Source: an uncultured Clostridia bacterium (lineage in GTDB: Bacteria; Bacillota; Clostridia; Oscillospirales; Oscillospiraceae). From it: a stretch of DNA of 64,000 bases. The notes beneath the pieces were generated by a model. The model did not search any database. It had not been told where the DNA came from and saw only the letters and a program-made list of their open reading frames with translations. Below are positions 8,139 through 17,621 of the stretch, in pieces (position 1 is the stretch's first letter; every line of letters begins with the position of its first letter). Both the position numbers and the translations under genes were made by a program. The DNA is taken from positions 1 to 64,000 of the forward strand of contig CAMOXI010000001.1 in the NCBI GenBank assembly GCA_946628965.1, given 5' to 3'.

Positions 8139-9347
8139 CTATTCCTCCGATCCGGCCGCCAGGGAGAGCAGCAGCTCCCGCCGGTTGTTGTCCGGAAACT
8201 CCATCACATATTCCAGCAGGAAATCCAGCATCTCGCCCAGGGCGCGGCCGCGCAGCCCCAGCGCCAGCAGATCGTCCCCGCTGACGGCCAGATGCTTCAG
8301 CGAAAAGCACTCCCCGCTCTTGAGGATGCGGCGCAGCTCCGCGCTTTCGTGGGAGCCGGTAAAAGCGTCCCGGCAGGCGAGGGCGCAGCGCACGGTCTCC
8401 ACCCCGTAGGTGCGCAGCCAGCGCTTGCGGCTCAGATCAGTCTGCGGCAGCGCGGACTCCTGCATGAGGCCGCTGTCGACCGCCATGCGGATCGTGCGGT
8501 GATCCAGGTGCAGGGCGCCGAGAAAGCGCTCTTCCAGGTCGATGCAGCCGGAGAGCTTCAGCACGCGGCAGAGCCCCGCCCAGCGGTACTGGGCCTTCCG
8601 GGGGAGGCGGGACAGGCGGCGCAGCAGCGTGGGATCGGGCAGGCCGGGGGCCAGATAGCGGGACAGCAGCCCCAGCTCCACCAGGCTGAACACCGTCTCC
8701 GGCGCGCGGGAGAGCAGCAGCTTTTCCACCTCATCCCGCACATATTCGGCCGGGAGCATGGTGGCGAGCCCGGAGCGGGTCCGGATGCCGCCCATGGTGA
8801 AGAGGTCGACCGTAAAGCCCAGCCGGGCGGAATACAGCAGCGCCCGGAACATGTTCTGCGGCTGCTCGGCGAAGCGCTCCTCCGGGGAGCCGATGCAGCG
8901 GATCAGCTGTCGGCGGATATCCTCCACGCCGCCGAAGGGGTCGGCGATCAGCCCGTCGTAGGAGATGGCGATGGCGTTGATCGTAAAGTCCTGCTTTCCC
9001 AGCTCGGCGGTCAGTGCGCCGACAAAGCGCGCCATATCGGTCCGGCTGTCCTCGGGCAGTGCCTGCGCCAGGGAAAAGACAGGCAGCTGGTGGGAATCCA
9101 CCGTGACGGTGACCGTCTGCCGCCGGACAACAGCCCCCGGAAACAGCTCCAGGATCTGCTCGGGCGAAGCGGCGGTGCAGAGCTCCCACAGCTGGGGGCG
9201 CGTATCCGTCAAAAGCTCGCGCACACAGTTTCCCACCAGGAAAACGGGGTAGCCGCGGCCCTGCAGCACAACCATCGCCTGGCGCACATATTTGGGCGGC
9301 TTTACACCCACTGTAAACACCTCAATACCAGTAAAATCAGAAATCAC
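8139..9347 (-). CDS. cca: CCA tRNA nucleotidyltransferase
   Basis: Adds or repairs the 3' CCA of tRNAs. The N-terminal nucleotidyltransferase head domain has [17 protein letters not shown] and the strand with VTVTVDSH, where the canonical catalytic DxD is replaced by the VDS form. The motif [21 protein letters not shown] is split over residues 132-155. The tRNA-binding helical domains follow. The GTG at 9347 (V-I-S-D-F) is preferred because GGGAGGG lies just upstream. The product has 402 residues. First gene of the minus operon and divergent from murC. Both complete tRNAs in this window already encode CCA, so the role here is probably repair or maturation of others. Confidence 0.9.
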   Translation of the reverse strand: MISDFTGIEVFTVGVKPPKYVRQAMVVLQGRGYPVFLVGNCVRELLTDTRPQLWELCTAASPEQILELFPGAVVRRQTVTVTVDSHQLPVFSLAQALPEDSRTDMARFVGALTAELGKQDFTINAIAISYDGLIADPFGGVEDIRRQLIRCIGSPEERFAEQPQNMFRALLYSARLGFTVDLFTMGGIRTRSGLATMLPAEYVRDEVEKLLLSRAPETVFSLVELGLLSRYLAPGLPDPTLLRRLSRLPRKAQYRWAGLCRVLKLSGCIDLEERFLGALHLDHRTIRMAVDSGLMQESALPQTDLSRKRWLRTYGVETVRCALACRDAFTGSHESAELRRILKSGECFSLKHLAVSGDDLLALGLRGRALGEMLDFLLEYVMEFPDNNRRELLLSLAAGSEE

Positions 9348-9369
9348 ACGTCCCTCCCGCGACTTCTGC

Positions 9370-9398
9370 TTGCAAAGTGGCGGGCGGGAGGATATAAT
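9370..9398 (+). promoter_or_regulatory. Promoter of murC
   Basis: TTGCAA (9370-9375), 17-bp spacer, TATAAT (9393-9398), about 80 bp before the murC start in the divergent cca-murC gap. Confidence 0.7.
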
Positions 9399-9479
9399 AG
9401 CCCTTGTGTGCAATCAGTTTACCATCTAACAGGCACAACATCAAGTGTTGAAAAATGAATTCTTTGTGGAGTTAACCAT

Positions 9480-10847
9480 ATGATCGATTTTGTCAATTTC
9501 CTCTCTCCCGGCCGCAAGGGCCATCTGGTCGGCATCGGCGGCGTCTCCATGTCCTCCCTGGCGGAAGTGCTGCAGGGCATGGGCATCAGCATCACCGGTT
9601 CCGATATGAATGAGAGCCCGAACGTGCAGGCCCTGCGCGCCCACGGCATCCCGGTGGCCATCGGCCACAGGGAGGAGAACGTGGCCCCGGATGTGGAGTT
9701 TCTGGTGCGCACCGCCGCGGTACACAACGATAACCCCGAGGTGATCTACGCCCGCGCTCACGATATCCCCGTCTTTGAGCGGAGCGAGGCCTGGGGCGCC
9801 GTCTCCCGGGACTACAGCAACGCCGTCTGCATCGCCGGCACCCACGGAAAGACCACGACGACCTCCATGTGCACCCACATCCTGATGGCCGCGGATAAGG
9901 ATCCCACCGTCATGATCGGCGGCACGTTGCCCCTGCTGAACGCGGGGCACCGCGTGGGCCACGGAAACACCATCGTCATGGAGTCCTGCGAGTACTACAA
10001 CTCCTTCCTGTCCTTCTATCCCACGGTGGCCGTGATCCTGAACATCGAGGCCGACCATCTGGATTTCTTCCGGGATCTGGCCGATGTGGAGGATTCCTTC
10101 CGCGCCTTTGCCGAGCGCGTGCCCGGCTATGGCACGGTGGTGGCCAACTATGACGACTTCAACACCATGGAGACCCTCAAGGGCCTGGATCGCAAGATGC
10201 TCACCTTCGGCCTGAGCAAGGAGGCCGACGTACACGCCGAGAACGTGCGCTACCACGGCTCCAACTCCGAGTTTGACGTGTACTACAAGGGCCGCTTCTT
10301 TACCGACGTGACGCTGCATGTCCCCGGCGTCCACAACGTGAAGGATGCGCTGGCCGCCACCGCTGCCGCGATCTGCCTGGGCGTGCGCCCGAACGCGGTC
10401 AAGTACGGTCTCGCAGGCTTCAACGGCGCGGGCCGCCGCTTCGAGTTCAAGGGCAAGTTCAACGGCGCGGACGTGTATGACGATTACGCCCACCACCCCG
10501 GCGAGCTGAAGGCGCTGCTGGATACGGTGGAGACGCTCAACTACAAGCGGATCGTGCTGGTTTTCCAGCCCCACACCTATTCCCGCACCCACGCCCTGTT
10601 TGAGGATTTCGTGGAGCAGCTCAAGCGGCCTGACGTGCTGCTGCTTGCGGAGATCTACGCCGCCCGCGAGCAGAACACCATCGGCATCTCCTCCAGGGAT
10701 CTGGCGGATCGTGTCGAGGGCGCGAGCTTCTATCCCAGCTTTGAGGCGCTGGAGGACGCCCTGCGCGAGACCGCCCGCCCCGGCGACATCATCCTGACTG
10801 TCGGCGCCGGCAACGTGTTCCGCGTCGGCGAGGATCTGGTCAAGTAA
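9480..10847 (+). CDS. murC: UDP-N-acetylmuramate--L-alanine ligase
   Basis: Catalyses ATP-dependent addition of L-Ala to UDP-MurNAc, the first step of the peptidoglycan stem. The N-terminal Rossmann domain shows GIGGVSMSSLAEVL and ITGSDMNES. The central domain carries the ATP motif GTHGKTTTTSM and the ESCEYYNSFL segment, and the C-terminal domain has RRFEFKG and DDYAHHP followed by FQPHTYSRT, all standard for MurC. The length is 455 residues. The ATG at 9480 has GTGGAG upstream. Monocistronic with its own promoter and terminator. Confidence 0.97.
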   Translation: MIDFVNFLSPGRKGHLVGIGGVSMSSLAEVLQGMGISITGSDMNESPNVQALRAHGIPVAIGHREENVAPDVEFLVRTAAVHNDNPEVIYARAHDIPVFERSEAWGAVSRDYSNAVCIAGTHGKTTTTSMCTHILMAADKDPTVMIGGTLPLLNAGHRVGHGNTIVMESCEYYNSFLSFYPTVAVILNIEADHLDFFRDLADVEDSFRAFAERVPGYGTVVANYDDFNTMETLKGLDRKMLTFGLSKEADVHAENVRYHGSNSEFDVYYKGRFFTDVTLHVPGVHNVKDALAATAAAICLGVRPNAVKYGLAGFNGAGRRFEFKGKFNGADVYDDYAHHPGELKALLDTVETLNYKRIVLVFQPHTYSRTHALFEDFVEQLKRPDVLLLAEIYAAREQNTIGISSRDLADRVEGASFYPSFEALEDALRETARPGDIILTVGAGNVFRVGEDLVK

Positions 10848-10862
10848 AGAACAATACATGAT

Positions 10863-10893
10863 AAAAGGCACAGCCGACCGGCTGTGCCTTTTC
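10863..10893 (+). terminator. Terminator of murC
   Basis: AAAAGGCACAGCC-GACC-GGCTGTGCCTTTT, T-rich after the stem, 15 bp past the murC stop. Confidence 0.85.
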
Positions 10894-10895
10894 AC

Positions 10896-11004
10896 GCTGT
10901 CGACCAGGTATCGACAGCATGAAAAGACGAAAATGGGAACTTCAAAAAGTTCCCATTTTCGCATAAATCAAACGCGAGAGGGAATAACCAATCCCCTCTC
11001 GCGC
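10896..11004. repeat. Three further hairpins between murC and the ABC importer operon
   Basis: GCTGTCGA/TCGACAGC (10896-10903/10911-10918), a perfect 15-bp arm repeat at 10928-10942/10947-10961 starting CGAAAATGGGAACTT, and GCGAGAGGG/CCCTCTCGC ending near 11004. The middle one has A- and T-rich outer ends and may terminate the minus operon. Three extra structures are more than convergent genes need. Confidence 0.7.
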
Positions 11005-11085
11005 TCTCCCCATGCGGGTTCAACTTCTGCAGCATGGGTCTTACTTCAGAATGATGCTTGACTGTAAGCCGTGCCATTTTTGAGA

Positions 11086-12678
11086 TTATTTCTTCGCCTT
11101 CCGGTTGCGGATCGCCGTGACACCGGCGAAGAGGCCGATCAGCACCCAGGCGACAGCCAGCGCGCCCAGCAGGAGCACCGCGGTCTGCGGCAGGGGACCC
11201 AGATCCCGCGGCCCGTCGGAGGAGACGCTGATCTGATCCAGGCGGTAGAGGGAGTTTACGTCGGAGAAGAGCTTATCCATGTAGGTCTCATCCACGGTCT
11301 GCTTGCGGCGCACGGACTTGGTCACTTCTTCGATCATCTGGCCGGCCGCGTCGCGCAGGGAGGTGGAGCCGTTGAAGACGGGTGTCGTGAAGGTGTTTCC
11401 TGTGTTCTCCATCAGGAGCTTTGTGGCCGCGATCTTCACGGCGTAGTGCTCGTCATTGTCCTCGCCCGCGCGGGAGAGGTAGTCCTGATAATCGTCGCTC
11501 TGCTGGGCCTTGGCGGTGACGGGGGCGTAGCCCTCGGTCTCGGCATAGGCGATCTGCACGTCGTTGGTCAGCAGGTACTGGGCGAAGAGCCAGGAGGCGA
11601 GAACCACCTGCGGGTCTTCCTTATTGAAGATGCAGAGGGAGGGCCCCTGGGAGATCATGACCGGGTTCTCCGGATCGAACTGGGGGATGGGCAGCACCGC
11701 GGTCTCAAACTGCACCAGCTTGTCGGCGCTGATGTCCAGCAGCGGGGCCTCTGAGCCGATCCAGGTGGCGCCGGCGGTGGAGTCCACCGCGAAGAGGCAC
11801 TGGCCGGCGTTCAGGAAGTTTGCCGGGTAGGAGGAGATCTTGAAGGTGGAGAAGGCACCGTTCTTTACGTGATCGGCGATGGTGTAGAGCAGTTCCTTCG
11901 TGGTGTCGTTGAAGATCTCGATCTCGCCCGCGGCTGTGGAATAACCCGCGTCCTTCTGCCGCAGCATCTGGATCATCATGTTGTCGGTGGACTTGTAGAT
12001 GAAGGGGATCATGACCTTCTGGCCGTTGAGCTTGAAGTTGCCGTTGGCGTCCTTGGCCATGGCGGCCTCGGAGACCTCCCACACGAAGTCCCAGGTCAGC
12101 ATCTCGGGCAGGGTGTAGCCCAGCTTTTCCACAAAGGTCTTGTTGACGTAGCAGGCCTCGGTGGAGCGCATGTAGGGGATGGCGTAGCTCACATCGCCGA
12201 TCTTGCACTCGGCGAGGAATTCCGGGATGACCTCGTCCTGGGTCGGCCCGTCATAGCGGAGCTCCGATCCGCCGAAGCCGAAGTTTGCGTCCGCGAACAG
12301 ATCGTCCAGCGGCACCACCACGTCCGCGCCGGTCATGTAAGTGGCGATGTGGTCGGGGTAGGTGATGCAGACGTTTGGCGTGGTGTCGGTGGCGATGTTG
12401 GTGATGACGTCGTTGTAGATCTTGCCGTAGTCGGTGTAGAGGCGCATGTTCACCGTGACGTTGGGGTAGAGCGCCTCAAAGTCCGCGATGGCCTTCTGGT
12501 AGATGGCGGTCTGCACCTTGTTGGTGTCGTTCTTGGCCCAGAAGGTGATCTCAAAATCCCGGGAGGTATCGAAGCTCTCCGGCACGGCGAAGGCGATGCG
12601 CTTGGCGGCGCCGTGGCAGGCGCAGAGCGGGAGCAGCATCACGAGGCAGAGCAGGATGCAGGCAATGCGTTTTTTCAT
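11086..12678 (-). CDS. Family 1 extracellular solute-binding protein with a C-terminal membrane anchor
   Basis: The substrate-capture protein of a carbohydrate ABC importer, 530 residues. The N-terminus is a lipoprotein signal with LPLCAC, a lipobox-like site (Cys at -2 is unusual). The mature protein shows ITFWAKNDT and the alpha/beta binding lobes expected for sugar-binding proteins. Unusually, the last 40 residues hold a transmembrane helix (about 497-520) followed by a basic tail, so the protein may be fixed at both ends. It is the last gene of the operon, overlapping the upstream permease gene by 4 bp. The substrate is not readable from sequence; oligosaccharide is likely. Confidence 0.87.
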   Translation of the reverse strand: MKKRIACILLCLVMLLPLCACHGAAKRIAFAVPESFDTSRDFEITFWAKNDTNKVQTAIYQKAIADFEALYPNVTVNMRLYTDYGKIYNDVITNIATDTTPNVCITYPDHIATYMTGADVVVPLDDLFADANFGFGGSELRYDGPTQDEVIPEFLAECKIGDVSYAIPYMRSTEACYVNKTFVEKLGYTLPEMLTWDFVWEVSEAAMAKDANGNFKLNGQKVMIPFIYKSTDNMMIQMLRQKDAGYSTAAGEIEIFNDTTKELLYTIADHVKNGAFSTFKISSYPANFLNAGQCLFAVDSTAGATWIGSEAPLLDISADKLVQFETAVLPIPQFDPENPVMISQGPSLCIFNKEDPQVVLASWLFAQYLLTNDVQIAYAETEGYAPVTAKAQQSDDYQDYLSRAGEDNDEHYAVKIAATKLLMENTGNTFTTPVFNGSTSLRDAAGQMIEEVTKSVRRKQTVDETYMDKLFSDVNSLYRLDQISVSSDGPRDLGPLPQTAVLLLGALAVAWVLIGLFAGVTAIRNRKAKK

Positions 12679-13538
12679 CCCTTGGTCCCTCCTCTCGACA
12701 CACCGGCCATGATCTTCTTGTGGAAGATCAGAAACAGGATGATGAGCGGCACGGAGATGACCACGACCGCGGCCATCATGGCCGGGATGTTCTCACGGCC
12801 GAAGCCGTTTTCACGGATCTCCTGGATGCCGTTGGAGACCAGGAAATAGGCCTCGTCGTCGGTGATCAGCCGGGGCCAGACGTAACTGTTCCAGCACTCG
12901 ATGACCTTCAGGATCACGATGGTGACCACCGTGGGCTGGGAGATGGGGAGCATGACCTTGAAGAGGTACTTGAGGTCGGAGGTGCCGTCCACCTTGGCGG
13001 CCTTGTAGAGCTCATCGGGGATCTGCTCAAAGTTCTCCTTGAGCAGATAGATGTAGAAGACCGAGGTGACGGAGGGCAGGATTAGGCCCCAGAAGGTGTT
13101 GCGCATGCCCCAGTTGGTGATGGTGACGAAGTTTGTGATGATCACGAGCTCCGTCGGGATCATCATCAGCGACAGGAACAGGCCGAACACCAGGTTCTTT
13201 CCCGGGAAATCCAGCCGCGCGAAAGCGTAGGCCGCGAAGATGATGACCACCATCATCAGCGCCGTGGTGGCCACGGTGAAGAGAATGGTGTTGCCGAAGT
13301 AGCGGGCCAGGTTCACGGTGGTGAAGGCGTCCACATAGTTCTGCAGCGTGGGGGAGAGGGTGAAGAAGCTGGGGATGTATTCGCCGTTGTAGGCGCTGTA
13401 GCTCTTGACCGAGGTCAGCAGCATCCAGTAGAAGGGGAAGAGCACGATCAGTGCCCAGAGCGTCAGGAACACGTAGGTGATGATCTTGCGGATCTTGTCC
13501 CGCCGGGCGGCGGCCTGTTCGATCTTATCGTAATTCAT
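12675..13538 (-). CDS. Carbohydrate ABC transporter permease, MalG type
   Basis: An inner-membrane permease of 287 residues with about six membrane helices. The start is typical of MalG-like proteins: a basic cytoplasmic segment, then a first helix ending in FPFYWMLLTSVKSY. The EAA loop that contacts the ATPase is present near residues 190-215 (KAAKVDGTSDLKYLFKVMLP). It pairs with the MalF-type permease just upstream. Its stop overlaps the start of the binding-protein gene. Confidence 0.92.
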   Translation of the reverse strand: MNYDKIEQAAARRDKIRKIITYVFLTLWALIVLFPFYWMLLTSVKSYSAYNGEYIPSFFTLSPTLQNYVDAFTTVNLARYFGNTILFTVATTALMMVVIIFAAYAFARLDFPGKNLVFGLFLSLMMIPTELVIITNFVTITNWGMRNTFWGLILPSVTSVFYIYLLKENFEQIPDELYKAAKVDGTSDLKYLFKVMLPISQPTVVTIVILKVIECWNSYVWPRLITDDEAYFLVSNGIQEIRENGFGRENIPAMMAAVVVISVPLIILFLIFHKKIMAGVSRGGTKG

Positions 13539-13550
13539 GCCGTCACCCCC

Positions 13551-14441
13551 TTAATACTGGACGTTCTTTTTGCTGATCATGAGGTTGATTACCGTGATGG
13601 TCAGCACGATGGCGAAGAGGATCAGCGCCGCGGCGGAGGCGAAGGAGGGGTAGCCGCCGCTGTCGCCGTAGAGCATGTCGTAGACGTAGCCCACGATGGT
13701 GTTCATCCCGGCGGCGTTCAGATCCGTGCCGAAGATGGCGACCTCGTCGCTGTAGGCCTTGAAGGCGCCGATGAAGCCCGTGATGATGAGATAGAAGATC
13801 ATCGGGGAGATCATGGGCAGGGTGATGCGGGTGAAGGTGCGCCACTTGGAAGTGCCGTCGATCTTGGCGGCGTTGTAGTAGTCCTGCCGCACGGAGGCCA
13901 GGGCCGAGGTGAGGATCAGGATCTTGAAAGGCATGACCACCCACACCGTGTAGATGCACATGACCAGCATCTTGGCCCAGTAGGGGCCGTCGATGAAGTC
14001 GATGGACTGGCCGCCGAAGAAGTGGATCAGGAGATTGATGAGACCGTCCGAATAGGCAGTTTTCTTAAAGAGGATCATGAACACCAGGCCGACGGCCAGG
14101 GTGTTCGTCACATAGGGGAGGAAGAACACGGTCTGGTACAGCTCCCGCAGGGGCTTGATGGAGTTGAGCCCCACGGAAATGAGCAGCGCAAGCCCGGTGG
14201 AGACCGGCACCGTGATGATGACCAGGATGAAGGTGTTCTTCACGGCCTGCAGGAAATAGGGATCGTGCAGGACGTAGGAGTAGTTGTAAAGGCCCGTCCC
14301 CCAGAAGGTCTGGGATGTGGAGTTGTAGCCCTCCTCAAAGGAGTAGACAAACACATCCACCAGGGGATAGACCATGAACACACCCAGAAACGCGATGGCC
14401 GGCAGCAGATAGAGCCAGGCCTTCCAATTCTTGTTCTGCAT
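13551..14441 (-). CDS. Sugar ABC transporter permease, MalF/UgpA type
   Basis: A permease of 296 residues with about six helices. The first helix is AWLYLLPAIAFLGVFMVYPL, the usual form in this family, and the EAA loop is at about 190-215 (NAAKIDGTSKWRTFTRITLP). It forms the heterodimeric channel with the MalG-type protein encoded 12 bp downstream. No long periplasm-facing insertion is present, unlike E. coli MalF. Confidence 0.92.
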   Translation of the reverse strand: MQNKNWKAWLYLLPAIAFLGVFMVYPLVDVFVYSFEEGYNSTSQTFWGTGLYNYSYVLHDPYFLQAVKNTFILVIITVPVSTGLALLISVGLNSIKPLRELYQTVFFLPYVTNTLAVGLVFMILFKKTAYSDGLINLLIHFFGGQSIDFIDGPYWAKMLVMCIYTVWVVMPFKILILTSALASVRQDYYNAAKIDGTSKWRTFTRITLPMISPMIFYLIITGFIGAFKAYSDEVAIFGTDLNAAGMNTIVGYVYDMLYGDSGGYPSFASAAALILFAIVLTITVINLMISKKNVQY

Positions 14442-14454
14442 GCAGCGCCTCCCT

Positions 14455-15552
<1,098 letters not shown>

Positions 15553-15610
15553 GGCATTCCATCCCTTTGCGTTTTTTCGGCTGCGAAGCTTCCGCCTCAC
15601 AATCGCGTCT

Positions 15611-15629
15611 CTCACGCGTATCGCGTGAG
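15611..15629. promoter_or_regulatory. Operator-like palindrome in the 5' leader of the ABC importer operon
   Basis: CTCACGCG-TAT-CGCGTGAG, an 8-bp-arm inverted repeat about 60 bp before the ATPase start and just downstream of the minus promoter. On the plus strand it is followed by six T and would look like a terminator, but no plus-strand gene precedes it. Confidence 0.45.
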
Positions 15630-15658
15630 CTTTTTTCGATTTATACAAGGATATACTC

Positions 15659-15687
15659 ATTAAATCACAAAAGCGCCAGGATTTCAA
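15659..15687 (-). promoter_or_regulatory. Promoter of the ABC importer operon
   Basis: On the minus strand TTGAAA (15687-15682), 17-bp spacer, TTTAAT (15664-15659), about 105 bp before the ATPase start. Confidence 0.6.
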
Positions 15688-15853
15688 TGCTTGTCTCCGA
15701 TCCGACAGGTTTTTACCGTTTCGGGCATGATGATCAGGTAGGTAGATGCTGCCGTCACATTTACGTGATAAAATAAAAAAACCTGTTTCTGTGTCAATTC
15801 ACTCAAAAAATGGATTTATATAAGTGAGGGCCCTTAAACAAAGGAGACGAGGT

Positions 15854-16426
15854 ATGAACGACAGAGAAATCGTAAACTTATACTGGCAGCGCTCGGAGAA
15901 GGCCATCACGGAAACCGAGCAGAAATACGGGCGCTACTGCCATATCATTGCTTACAACATTTTGAAAAACAGCGAGGATTCCGAGGAATGCGTCAATGAC
16001 ACCTGGATGAGCGCCTGGAACGCCATGCCGGACAAACGCCCGGATCGACTGGCACCCTTTCTCGCCCGGATCACGCGCAACTTCGCCTTGACCAAGATCG
16101 TCCGCCGCACGGCGAAGAAGCGCGGCGGCGATGAAGCAGCGCTTGCGCTGGAGGAGCTGGACGAGTGCCTGCCCTCCGACTACGATCTGGAAAAAGAGAT
16201 CGAGGATCGGGAGCTTAGCCGCATCATTGACGCCTTTGTCGGAAATCTCCCGGAAGAAGAGCAGCTTGTCTTTGTCAGTCGGTACTGGTTCGTGGCGACG
16301 GAACGTGAAATCGCGGAAAAGCTGGGAATGAGCCGCAGCGGCGTTTCCGCCATGCTGAAGCGGACAAGAAGCAAGCTGAAAACCTATCTGATGATGGAGG
16401 GCTTATGTACAAGTCGGAACGAATGA
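15854..16426 (+). CDS. ECF-type RNA polymerase sigma factor
   Basis: A 190-residue sigma-70 family factor. Region 2 runs from about residue 20 to 85 with CVNDTWMSAWNAMPDKRPDR, and region 4 at 125-180 has the helix-turn-helix TEREIAEKLGMSRSGVSAML. Region 3 is absent, as in ECF sigmas. The ATG at 15854 has AAGGAGA 8 bp upstream. The next gene starts inside its last 22 bp and encodes a single-pass membrane protein, the usual arrangement of an ECF sigma with its membrane regulator. The inducing signal is not known. Confidence 0.9.
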   Translation: MNDREIVNLYWQRSEKAITETEQKYGRYCHIIAYNILKNSEDSEECVNDTWMSAWNAMPDKRPDRLAPFLARITRNFALTKIVRRTAKKRGGDEAALALEELDECLPSDYDLEKEIEDRELSRIIDAFVGNLPEEEQLVFVSRYWFVATEREIAEKLGMSRSGVSAMLKRTRSKLKTYLMMEGLCTSRNE

Positions 16427-17454
16427 TGAAAGCCATCGGAGATATTTCCGATGATAAGATTGAAAAAGCCAGCCGTGCGTTGGGCTATCATAAAGATCGG
16501 CGTCATACTGCCCGCATTTCCATTCGGATGGGGCGGCTGATGAGCATTGCTGCGGTTGCTGTTTTACTCCTTGCGCTGGGCGCCGTGGCATATGCCGCCA
16601 ACTTCTTTGGACTGCGTGAGCTTTATGCTAACCCCAACCGTGGCGACATGCCCGAGGAGGCTGCTGATCTGATCGTCAGCGAGGGTGCGGAAGTCAAAGG
16701 CGACGGCTGGAGTGCCAACGTGCAGGAAACCTATTGCGATGAGGGAACGGTGCTCGTCACTGTTCATGTGAGCGCTGATGCAAGCTATATCGTTGTACCG
16801 ACGGATGCGGAGCTCGACAGCCAGCTGTCTGCGCTTGGTTTGCCGGAAGAGGGAACGCTCCGCGAGTATGCCCGAGATGAAGAGAAAACGCTTCTGTTCG
16901 TGGGGGCAAATCTCGACCGGGAAGCGCTGGGACTTACTTCCACCGGAGAGCGCTTTGAGAACGCCTCTCCGCAGGAGATGACAATCTACGTAGAAGGCGC
17001 ACGCGGCAGCAGCACGGACGCACCCATTGATACAATCTGCACAGTCGTTGCTGTGGCATGGTCCTCCGAAACGCAAGACCCTGACACGCTGGCACCGGAA
17101 CGCAGAGAGCTTCCCATCACGCTGGTCGAGGGCAAAAGCACGCCGTTGGGGCTTTACACGCCTGCCGATCCTTGTTCCTTGCCTGGCTTCGAGTTGGGTG
17201 AACTGAGCTTGACACAAACGCCTCTGGGCATAGAGCTGCGTTTGAAAATGAAGACGCTTGATGAAGAGACAGCAAGGAATCTGCTTACCCTGCGTCTGGA
17301 TGGCGTTGAGTTCCACGGAGCCGGCACCATTGATCCGAACGGATATGCTGTATTCACTCAGGGTCAGGGCGATTTCGGCGACAGCCCGATTATCCAGTTC
17401 TTGGATTGGAATAAAAATACCATTGCTAAAGTTTCGTTCGAAAAGACCGAATAG
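16405..17454 (+). CDS. Membrane-anchored partner of the ECF sigma factor (DUF4179-like)
   Basis: A 349-residue protein with a cytoplasmic N-terminus of about 45 residues, one transmembrane helix at about 46-68 (LMSIAAVAVLLLALGAVAYA) and a large extracellular C-terminal part rich in beta structure. This layout is that of anti-sigma or sensor proteins paired with ECF sigmas in clostridia, often annotated DUF4179. The cytoplasmic part would bind the sigma factor and the outer part would sense the envelope. It lacks a zinc-binding anti-sigma HxxxCxxC motif. The start overlaps the sigma gene by 22 bp, so the two are co-translated. Confidence 0.8.
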   Translation: MYKSERMMKAIGDISDDKIEKASRALGYHKDRRHTARISIRMGRLMSIAAVAVLLLALGAVAYAANFFGLRELYANPNRGDMPEEAADLIVSEGAEVKGDGWSANVQETYCDEGTVLVTVHVSADASYIVVPTDAELDSQLSALGLPEEGTLREYARDEEKTLLFVGANLDREALGLTSTGERFENASPQEMTIYVEGARGSSTDAPIDTICTVVAVAWSSETQDPDTLAPERRELPITLVEGKSTPLGLYTPADPCSLPGFELGELSLTQTPLGIELRLKMKTLDEETARNLLTLRLDGVEFHGAGTIDPNGYAVFTQGQGDFGDSPIIQFLDWNKNTIAKVSFEKTE

Positions 17455-17524
17455 CGGCCTGCCCACTAGCAATGGAAAGCCAATTATTTGTCCGCGGTTG
17501 GCCGCAGCAATCCTCCGGTATAAA

Positions 17525-17566
17525 CAAAAGCCCGTCTCTCCTTGTCGGAGGGACGGGCTTTTGCTC
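17525..17566 (+). terminator. Terminator of the ECF sigma operon
   Basis: CAAAAGCCCGTC and GACGGGCTTTTG pair with an inner TCTCC/GGAG stem, followed by a T-rich stretch. It lies just before the sigK start, so sigK needs its own promoter. Confidence 0.8.
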
Positions 17567-17621
17567 CTTTTCGCGCATGGTACAAGATGTTGTCGGAATA
17601 TGCTGTCAGAGAGGTGAGACT

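Larger units (their letters stand above)
15553..15853. other. Divergent regulatory gap between ABC importer and ECF sigma gene
   Basis: No gene. It holds the minus-strand promoter at 15659-15687, a palindrome at 15611-15629, and a second minus-strand promoter-like pair around 15769-15797 (TTGACA with an AT-rich -10). No clear sigma-A promoter for the ECF sigma gene is seen; it may use its own ECF-type promoter. Confidence 0.45.

Noticed and set aside
10863-11004. CRISPR array or tandem repeat array
   Set aside because: The units are different hairpins, not a constant repeat with spacers. No CRISPR array was seen anywhere in the window.
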